Source: a virus
Length of the DNA: 21,062 nt
Reading direction: 5' to 3' (one strand)
Virus record (IMG/VR): IMGVR_UViG_3300046675_000220
Location: 1-21,062 of that record
Positions 15,598 through 21,062 of this stretch are shown here, one piece after another; positions within the stretch are counted from its first letter, which is position 1; every line of letters starts with the position of its first letter. The notes under the pieces were generated by a model. The model saw only the letters and a list, made by a program, of their open reading frames with translations, was not told where the DNA came from and searched no databases. Made by a program: the position numbers and the translations under genes.

Positions 15598-16472
15598 ATC
15601 GCATATGGACTCCCAAGTGGAGGAGGAAGTACGGAAACATATGGCCAAATCAGATCATTTACCTCTGGGGGCAGGGAGTTTGTGCTATTCCACGGCTGGC
15701 TACTATTCCCGCGCCAATAGCGAATTGTCTCCTGTCCGCCCAGAGATTTCATTATTTCACCAATCCTGCCCCGATAGGAATATCGCTCTGCTACCATCTG
15801 TATAACGGCCTCTTCTATAGCCGCAGGGACGAAGGAATATGATATTAGCACCTGAGCGCCAGCATCTGTCGCATCAAAGGTATAGAGGCCAGGAAGGCTA
15901 TCTACAGGCGATATGTATTCGCCCGGAACGCCACTTAGGACTTTCACCGAGGTCATAGGTGTGCCATCAGCGTAGGTAACACCATTATCCTTAGTCCATA
16001 GGCCAAGGCTTTGTAAGACGGTAATAGTATATGGTCCTGGATCAACAGGAATGGTCCAAGGTTCATTCGAGATTAAGTAGCCCGCTTGGTATGTGACACG
16101 AACATTCTGGGCACCATAATAATGGCCACTAATGATGTCTAGCACAACTGGATCACCGGGAAGTTGGCCCGACCAAGGCACAAAGCGATAGCCATAACCA
16201 GGGTTTGACGCAGGTATTGACACTAAGCCATTCATCACCGAGATAATGCTAGTAACGGGATAATCAGGAAGGACGATCTGTGCGTTACCGACACCATCAA
16301 AGATCCTTGTAATAGTCTGGCTATAGAGTGGACCACGATTTAACACGCTGCTAATAAGCCCAGACATAGACGTGACGAGCTGGCTAATAACTGGGCTCGG
16401 GAGAGTAGGAGCATTGCCCATCCAAGTGGTGACTCTCTCGGGGGTTGTTAGATCGCCATTTATTAAGGGCAT
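15594..16472 (-). CDS. Head-tail adaptor (HK97 gp6-like), enlarged
   Basis: 292 residues, longer than the usual 100-200. The N-terminus (DLTTPERVTTWMGN, then ISQLVTSMSGLISSVLNRGP) and DYPVTSIISVMNG near 73-85 follow the gp6-like adaptor pattern, which forms a ring under the portal. The C-terminal helix region FVPAAIEEAVIQMVAERYSY to GRIGEIMKSLGGQETIRY also matches. An inserted beta-rich stretch (about 110-215, including PGPYTITVLQSLGLWTKDNG) is not part of the standard adaptor and may be a decoration domain. The ATG overlaps the preceding TAA by one base, with GAGG seven bases upstream. Position between capsid genes and neck genes agrees. Confidence 0.8.
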   Translation of the reverse strand: MPLINGDLTTPERVTTWMGNAPTLPSPVISQLVTSMSGLISSVLNRGPLYSQTITRIFDGVGNAQIVLPDYPVTSIISVMNGLVSIPASNPGYGYRFVPWSGQLPGDPVVLDIISGHYYGAQNVRVTYQAGYLISNEPWTIPVDPGPYTITVLQSLGLWTKDNGVTYADGTPMTSVKVLSGVPGEYISPVDSLPGLYTFDATDAGAQVLISYSFVPAAIEEAVIQMVAERYSYRGRIGEIMKSLGGQETIRYWRGNSSQPWNSTNSLPPEVNDLIWPYVSVLPPPLGSPYAI

Positions 16473-16864
16473 TACTTGTCCTCAATTTCTTCCCGAAGGT
16501 TCTCTAATTCAATATCTTTCTTTTGTATGGCATCAGTCAAATTTGCGTTTTCATTCGTCAGTGCGGCAAGTTTGGCCTGAAGTGAGGCCATATCTGACCG
16601 CAGATTTTGAATTTCATTCCTCTGCGCCTCGGCGGTTATACTTAGTTCCGCTATGGCACTATCGCGAAGCGGGTCAGACTTCGGTAGATCTTCCGGCAGG
16701 CCCTTTGCATCGGCAATAGTAAAACCTGTTATAGCAAGTATGCGAGGGGCGAAGTGCTCCGGGGCACGAAAATAACACGTTCCATTTTCTGTCGTCACCT
16801 CCGGGTAGAACTCTTGGCGTTCGACCGATATACTACTTGTCCCATTTGGGAAGGCAAACCACAC
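16472..16864 (-). CDS. Coiled-coil protein of unknown function in head cluster
   Basis: 130 residues from a GTG start with AGGGAG eight bases upstream. The N-terminal half contains FYPEVTTENGTCYFRAPEHF then ILAITGF, a pattern seen in small proteins encoded between capsid and adaptor genes. Residues about 70-130 form a strong predicted coiled coil with regular Leu/Ile/Ala spacing (EAQRNEIQNLRSDMASLQAK, then ELENLREEIEDK). It may dimerise and act in head assembly or completion, but no function can be assigned from the sequence. Confidence 0.72.
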   Translation of the reverse strand: MWFAFPNGTSSISVERQEFYPEVTTENGTCYFRAPEHFAPRILAITGFTIADAKGLPEDLPKSDPLRDSAIAELSITAEAQRNEIQNLRSDMASLQAKLAALTNENANLTDAIQKKDIELENLREEIEDK

Positions 16865-16876
16865 GGCAGATGCTCC

Positions 16877-17338
16877 CTATGTTAGAAGTTCCTCAAACTC
16901 ACTCTCGGTTCCGACGAATGCCATATCGCCCTTTATAGCAATGCGCTTCTCCCCGGTTACGACAACAACCTTTCCACCTTTTGCCAACACCGAGCGAAGG
17001 TATTGACTAACCGGCGGCCTCTGCCAAGCATTGTCATGACCTGGATACGGGTAGACAAATAGTGTCTCCCTATCCGTTCCCCAAGGCCAGCCGAGAACGA
17101 CCTTGGTTATATCCGGGCGCATATTCTCGGGAAACGAAGGCACATCCATTCGCCTCTGAGAGTCTAGCCAGAGACAAACATAGTGGCGACAAGCATCCGG
17201 CCGATCTTCGTAGATCTGACACCCGATGCCAAAAAGTGTCTTTGCAAGGTGCTTACAAGGCTCTCCGAAAGCCTTATGCACATCCTTTACTTCAAAGACA
17301 ATGCAACACCCCGTGCAGTCCTGGCACATTCCGGCCAT
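16877..17338 (-). CDS. YkgJ-family cysteine-cluster (Zn/Fe-binding) protein
   Basis: 153 residues if started at the ATG at 17338, four bases after the preceding stop; a TTG at 17359 is an alternative. Neither has a strong ribosome site. From the ATG: MAGMCQDCTGCC gives the C-x2-C-x2-CC cluster, followed by CKHL, then GIGCQIYEDRPDACRHYVC. That is the full YkgJ signature (C-x2-C-x2-CC ... C-x2-L ... GCxIYxxRPxxCRxxxC) described as a zinc- or iron-chelating domain. The C-terminal half (GWPWGTDRETLFVYPYPGHD, then GKVVVVTGEKR) is specific to this protein. It is soluble. Its role among head genes is unknown; a metal-dependent assembly, modification or redox function would be speculation. Confidence 0.82.
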   Translation of the reverse strand: MAGMCQDCTGCCIVFEVKDVHKAFGEPCKHLAKTLFGIGCQIYEDRPDACRHYVCLWLDSQRRMDVPSFPENMRPDITKVVLGWPWGTDRETLFVYPYPGHDNAWQRPPVSQYLRSVLAKGGKVVVVTGEKRIAIKGDMAFVGTESEFEELLT

Positions 17339-17342
17339 AGTA

Positions 17343-17567
17343 TCACCAAAGGCCCACAATACCTGTTGCCGTAGTGCCGGTGGAATAAACCTTCGTCACA
17401 TGCACTGGGGAAATACCTATTCCCAATGTTAATGTAACTCCGATTTGTCCCCCGGCCATATCTACGGTAACAGTTCCTGCGGCTCCACAACAGAGGGCGC
17501 GAGTAGTATAGTTCAGCCCAAGAGTATTGCTTGGGACAATACCTTGGGCATAGCTATAGCTTTCCAT
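17343..17567 (-). CDS. Small virion protein resembling GTA head spike-base proteins
   Basis: 74 residues with an excellent ribosome site (AAGGAGG eight bases before ATG, overlapping the capsid stop), which argues for strong expression. The sequence has LNYTTRALCCGAAGTVTVDM, then a hydrophobic strand series and a C-terminus VTKVYSTGTTATGIVGLW. Small virion proteins of the RCAP_Rcc01079 type, which form the base of capsid spikes in the Rhodobacter GTA, share the GTGGxVTV ... LPVxVxxVxATGTTATxIxAL pattern. The match is from memory and not computed. Its position directly behind the major capsid gene fits a capsid decoration protein. Confidence 0.68.
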   Translation of the reverse strand: MESYSYAQGIVPSNTLGLNYTTRALCCGAAGTVTVDMAGGQIGVTLTLGIGISPVHVTKVYSTGTTATGIVGLW

Positions 17568-17582
17568 TCGGTGGTCCTCCTT

Positions 17583-19238
17583 TTAGAAGACCATCGAACC
17601 TGTTGCTGGGTTCTTATTGATAATGGCGGCAAAGGCCGGGGTGAAGTAGCAGGGGAAGACTTCATCGACGTAGACGCCATACTCATAGCGCCGAGAGCGC
17701 CACGGCCACTGGATTTGGTAGTAGTCCTGGCGAACCTTCGCTTCGAGCAAGTTAGCAACGCCCGAAAGTTCGTATGGGCTCTTATCCGACCAGAACAACA
17801 GACAGCCCGGTGGGATATAGGGATGAATTTCAATGTCGAGCGTGTTGTTGAAGAACTTATTCAAATAACTCGTAACACGACGACCAGCTACGATCCGGCC
17901 CGTTTCCTGATCTGCATCGAACCAGATGCGATAGCTATTGTTGGAACTGGCTTGGCCCAACATTGCGCCGAACGAGTCAAGAACATCCGCGGCAGAAATA
18001 AGGATGCGATCGAACCCAACCTTATACTGCTCATATGCAGCCCGAAGCACGGCATCAATCTCGGCGAAATTGCTACCGCCAATAGTCAATCCCGTGTTGC
18101 CTGCGGGCATAGTATAGATGATACTGCCACCGGGAGAGTAGGTGATGTTATTCGGCACAAGTGGATTTGTTGACATAAACTGGCCAGGAGATGGGCCAGT
18201 AACGGCACCAAAGACTTGGGTCAATATCCCATCAGGGACGAGTTGATCCACGCTATTGTCAACAAACGACGAACTGACCTTCAAGTTAGCAACAGGTTGG
18301 TTGGTTGCCGCAGGCACTTTCGTGAAGATAGCCTGATTTGTCGGCGTAATTCCAGCGAGATACTCTGTGCCTGTTACCGTTCCAACATACCATGCATAGG
18401 CAAATGCGCCGGAGACGAGGGCAACTGTTGCCGTGACGACATTACCCGCAGTAACGGTGCCAATTGTTGCCTCTGCACTCGGCTGAGCACTTCCGCCACC
18501 ATAAGTATCCGTGCTGGCATCGGCATTGACTTTCGTCACCTGCCCAACAATGCCACCAGTATTTGTAGCACTCACGAAGGGCGAATACGCCAATTGCCCC
18601 ATGCCAGTCAATGCCACACAGACGACGAAGATAGCACCACCGGCAAACGTGCCACTATAGCCCGTCAGGGTGCTCTGTGTCAATGTGGGTGTTGGAGTAG
18701 TACCGAGCGGAAGACTCGCATCACCATTGATGAGGATCTTCTCTTCATCAATCATTAGCGAGCGAAGCGAGGACTGAACGCTAATTCCGAGGGCCTCTGG
18801 CGAAAGGTTCCGTGCACCAAGTCTGGCTTCAAACGTAACGCTCGACTCAAAGCCAAGGGTCTTATACGCCGCCACGAGGTCTTGCTCGGCAATAGCAATA
18901 CGTGCGCCACGATTTCCTTCGCTAACGCCAGAACTGGCACCATTCACATTAACGCCCGTAATCCTTTTCCAATGAAAGGCATTACCACCGTCGGCAGAGA
19001 CACGAGGAAGACGAGAAATGCGGGGAATGAGTTCCCGATACGGGTAAAGCATCTGAACAATAGGCCGGAGGTCATACCAAAGCAAATTGGTTGCCTGTTG
19101 GATAGTATCGGCCTTCTGTAGCGGGCCAAGCCTCTTCTCGAGGTTCTTGACGAAATTCTCATTGTTCAAAAGGGCATTGACAAACTCATTGCCAATACCA
19201 TTGTTTCCCGTGAACCCTACCTGTTGCAAGCCGTCCAT
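17583..19238 (-). CDS. Major capsid protein (HK97 fold) with inserted domain
   Basis: 551 residues, with AAGGTGG seven bases before the ATG. Residues 50-175 (LLWYDLRPIVQMLYPYREL, then FHWKRITGVN and SLRSLMIDEEKILINGD) and 385-545 (SNFAEIDAVLRAAYEQY, FDRILISAADVL, EIHPYIPPGCLLFWSDKSPY, RRYEYGVYVDEVFPCYFTP) follow the HK97-like capsid pattern seen in many phages. Residues about 180-330 are an insertion rich in Thr/Gly/Ala with two immunoglobulin/fibronectin-like stretches (TVTAGNVVTATVALVSGAFA at 261-280). This probably forms a domain exposed on the capsid. The gene follows the protease/scaffold fusion and precedes a small decoration-type gene. A conserved hairpin lies in its leader. Confidence 0.9.
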   Translation of the reverse strand: MDGLQQVGFTGNNGIGNEFVNALLNNENFVKNLEKRLGPLQKADTIQQATNLLWYDLRPIVQMLYPYRELIPRISRLPRVSADGGNAFHWKRITGVNVNGASSGVSEGNRGARIAIAEQDLVAAYKTLGFESSVTFEARLGARNLSPEALGISVQSSLRSLMIDEEKILINGDASLPLGTTPTPTLTQSTLTGYSGTFAGGAIFVVCVALTGMGQLAYSPFVSATNTGGIVGQVTKVNADASTDTYGGGSAQPSAEATIGTVTAGNVVTATVALVSGAFAYAWYVGTVTGTEYLAGITPTNQAIFTKVPAATNQPVANLKVSSSFVDNSVDQLVPDGILTQVFGAVTGPSPGQFMSTNPLVPNNITYSPGGSIIYTMPAGNTGLTIGGSNFAEIDAVLRAAYEQYKVGFDRILISAADVLDSFGAMLGQASSNNSYRIWFDADQETGRIVAGRRVTSYLNKFFNNTLDIEIHPYIPPGCLLFWSDKSPYELSGVANLLEAKVRQDYYQIQWPWRSRRYEYGVYVDEVFPCYFTPAFAAIINKNPATGSMVF

Positions 19239-19270
19239 TTGTTCGCCACCTTTTACTAGAAGTTAGAGGA

Positions 19271-19295
19271 ATGGGGTAGGGAATTGCTACCCCAT
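19271..19295. repeat. Intergenic hairpin motif, copy 1 (perfect)
   Basis: ATGGGGTAG and CTACCCCAT are perfect nine-base arms around the seven-base loop GGAATTG. It lies in the 66-base gap before the capsid gene, ending 33 bases upstream of the ATG. No T-run follows on either strand. The same motif recurs at 14421, 8625 and 3079, always at gene junctions. Confidence 0.85.
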
Positions 19296-19304
19296 ATACC
19301 TATA

Positions 19305-21062
19305 TTACCTGCCTTGCCCCGCTGCACCCTTAAAGGAAGGATCGAAGACACTCTTACCGAAATGACCCGAAGTAAGGAAATTACCAATTACCTTAGCACT
19401 AGCGGCAGTATGAGCGTTCTCATCACCGGAGCCAAGGGCGATTGGATCAACACCATCGAACAATGCTTTGTTCAACGTATCACTGTTGTTGCCCGCTGCG
19501 CCCGTAACACGGGTTACATCAAAGTTATAGGGGCGTTTGCCACCACTAACCGAAGCTGCCGGAAGCCTACGAAGTGCTTCAAGCTCCCCTTCGCTCTTTG
19601 CCTTGGCCATAATCAACTCAGCAACGTCGGCACTGATCTGGCCGTTCTTGGAGTATTTCGCAAGATCGCTAGTTGGTGCCGCTTTGCCCGGATAGGGCTG
19701 ACCATCAATCGGATATAGTGGCGGAGCACTGCCACTTCCATCGCCGCCTGGAGATGCCGTGGCAAGATCGCTAGTCGTCAGGTCTTTGACACCTGCGGGG
19801 ACTTGGTAGAAGCTGTTGCCGTCTCCCGTCTCTTGCCCACGCTGCCCGGCACGGCCTGCCATCTTTGCAAGTTGCGTCGTGGCGGCTTTGCCGAAGGTGC
19901 GGGCCTTGTCTAGCTCCTGATATGCCTTCTGCAACTTCTCCATAGCCCCAGCATGGTCAAACTCATCTCCGTCATTATCGTCTTTCGGCTTCTTTGCGGC
20001 CTTGTTCAAATACGCCGCCTTATGCATCTTATGGGCTTCCTCAATGGACTGCTTCGCCATCTTGCAAGCCTTGCGGCTCTTCTTCACATTGTCACTTGCC
20101 ATTGCCATCCGTTGGGCTCTTGTCGGCTGCGCCGCCTTTGCGAGCATATTACGCAGCACGTCTTCAAGTCCATCACCCGTCTTAGTCAAGGCCGTAGTGT
20201 CATTTACCTTATCCATGTCAAAGTTCTCCCCCAATAGGGTGGTTAAGAATTGGTCATCGGCGTCACTTAGGTCTTCCGCTTCGCTACCTTCATGTTCAGC
20301 CTTAGTTGCCATAACCTTCGCTAGTTGCGAAGCTATCGAACCCAGCTCCTTCGCAAGAGCCTTATCTTTCATATCTCCACCCTCACGCTGCGCTTCCATT
20401 ATCAGGCTGCGCTGTGCGGAGCGAATAGAGTCGAAGCAATAGGCGAGATTGCCAACTGCACCCATGCCTTTGTTTAGCTCTTCCTGCCCAGCCTCCGACG
20501 GCACCTTTGCCTTTTTCAAACTGAGGAAGCTATCGCCAGATATGCCAAGGGCAAGTGCAAGTTGTTGCTTTGCAAGTTTCTTCGCCTTCTTACCACTCTT
20601 AACGGGGAGTACAACTGGTTTCTTATTGTCAATCTCGTTCTTCTCTAGGGCGCATTTCTCGCAATTGGCAACACCATGCTTCTCGCACTTTTCATCAGTC
20701 TTCCTTGTTACGTTCTCATCGTCCCTTTGGTCTTTGGGACTAATAACATCGGCCTTCTTCGCCGCCTTCGGCGCTGGGAGACTAAATCCGTCATGTGCTG
20801 CCGGAGGCCCTGCTTTGGCGAGAGACGATACGATCTTCGCCATCTTGGCCAATGCCTTACCCTCGGGTGAAACCTTCTCACGTATCTTAACGAGATAACC
20901 GGGTTCATCATCACGGTCTTTGGCGGACTTTGCCAAGGAGAACTTAGCGTCAGGATTTGCGGGACGATCAACGACAGATATTTCCGTCAACTCAATGGCC
21001 GTTATAGTATCCCCTTCTTTAGCAAGTTTCCGTCCACCGATACTGAAGCCCTTATAAACGCC
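19305..21062 (-). CDS. XkdF-like prohead protease fused to scaffold-like tail, 5' end cut by window edge
   Basis: 585 codons are visible; the start lies beyond the right edge. The frame stays open to base 21062, so the TTG at 20990 is an internal Leu. The first visible part, VYKGFSIGGRKLAKEG then IELTEISVVDRPANPDA, is the end of an XkdF-like (Peptidase_S78_2) phage protease domain; the catalytic residues are outside the window. The remaining 540 residues are Lys/Ala-rich and mostly helical (e.g. KKAKKLAKQQLALAL, MLAKAAQPTRAQRMAMASDN), typical of a scaffold that is cut away during maturation. An embedded C-x2-H-x4-C-x2-C cluster at visible residues 126-137 could bind zinc. The gene lies just before the major capsid gene, as expected for protease or scaffold. 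The protease call is good; the scaffold role is inference. Confidence 0.8.
   Translation of the reverse strand, partial: GVYKGFSIGGRKLAKEGDTITAIELTEISVVDRPANPDAKFSLAKSAKDRDDEPGYLVKIREKVSPEGKALAKMAKIVSSLAKAGPPAAHDGFSLPAPKAAKKADVISPKDQRDDENVTRKTDEKCEKHGVANCEKCALEKNEIDNKKPVVLPVKSGKKAKKLAKQQLALALGISGDSFLSLKKAKVPSEAGQEELNKGMGAVGNLAYCFDSIRSAQRSLIMEAQREGGDMKDKALAKELGSIASQLAKVMATKAEHEGSEAEDLSDADDQFLTTLLGENFDMDKVNDTTALTKTGDGLEDVLRNMLAKAAQPTRAQRMAMASDNVKKSRKACKMAKQSIEEAHKMHKAAYLNKAAKKPKDDNDGDEFDHAGAMEKLQKAYQELDKARTFGKAATTQLAKMAGRAGQRGQETGDGNSFYQVPAGVKDLTTSDLATASPGGDGSGSAPPLYPIDGQPYPGKAAPTSDLAKYSKNGQISADVAELIMAKAKSEGELEALRRLPAASVSGGKRPYNFDVTRVTGAAGNNSDTLNKALFDGVDPIALGSGDENAHTAASAKVIGNFLTSGHFGKSVFDPSFKGAAGQGR

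Noticed and set aside
15598-15648. 17-codon N-terminal extension of the 66-residue protein
   Set aside because: It lies inside the adaptor gene, while the ATG at the ATGA junction matches the known family start MTP-x-x-EPLL.
17445-18173. Plus-strand open frame of 242 codons
   Set aside because: Antisense to the capsid and 74-residue genes, which have strong ribosome sites and clear family motifs.
19271-19295. Rho-independent terminator between protease and capsid genes
   Set aside because: The stem is good but no T-run follows on either strand, and the motif recurs upstream of co-directional genes.

Overview
The window is part of the late (virion) gene cluster of a tailed, double-stranded DNA phage or prophage. 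All credible genes lie on the minus strand, so the transcript reads from position 21062 towards 1. Genes are tightly packed, many with ATGA or TAATG junctions. There is one long tape measure gene and no recognisable sheath or contractile-tail gene, which points to siphovirus morphology. The distal-tail set (DUF2460, then BR0599/DUF2163-type hub, then NlpC/P60 peptidase) is the order known from the Rhodobacter gene transfer agent (GTA) and related alphaproteobacterial phages. An alphaproteobacterial host is therefore the best guess, as an inference only. Terminase and portal would lie beyond the right edge, and the GTA gp15-like central fibre beyond the left edge.

Head region, in transcription order: a protease-type protein fused to a long Lys/Ala-rich, scaffold-like tail (19305-21062, cut by the right edge); the major capsid protein with an inserted domain (17583-19238); a 74-residue protein resembling GTA head spike-base proteins (17343-17567); a YkgJ-type cysteine-cluster metal-binding protein (16877-17338); a coiled-coil protein (16472-16864); a head-tail adaptor (15594-16472); a 66-residue conserved phage protein (15397-15597); an HK97 gp10-like protein (14918-15397); and a tail terminator (14456-14914). 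A roughly 270-base stretch without a convincing gene then precedes the tail module.

Tail region: major tail protein (13435-14181); the G and T tail assembly chaperone frames, offset by -1 and probably joined by a programmed frameshift (13058-13417 and 12699-13169); a 1350-residue tape measure protein with nine exact 18-residue repeats (8657-12709); a 199-residue structural protein (7999-8598); two tandem paralogous lectin-like proteins (6507-7985 and 4991-6487); a SPRY-repeat-DUF2460 fusion (3130-4962); a plain DUF2460 protein (2417-3085); a propeller-like-BR0599 hub fusion (297-2420); and the start of an NlpC/P60 peptidase (1-286).

The most unusual signals are these. (1) A recurring hairpin with arms of about 9 bases and a constant 7-base loop occurs at four gene junctions, before the capsid, major tail, 199-residue and DUF2460 genes. 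(2) Two conserved baseplate proteins carry large extra N-terminal domains. (3) The DUF2460 gene and the lectin-like gene are each present as a neighbouring pair. (4) The tape measure has a strictly periodic repeat. (5) A YkgJ-type protein sits among the head genes. No tRNA, CRISPR, insertion sequence, integrase or reverse transcriptase was seen.
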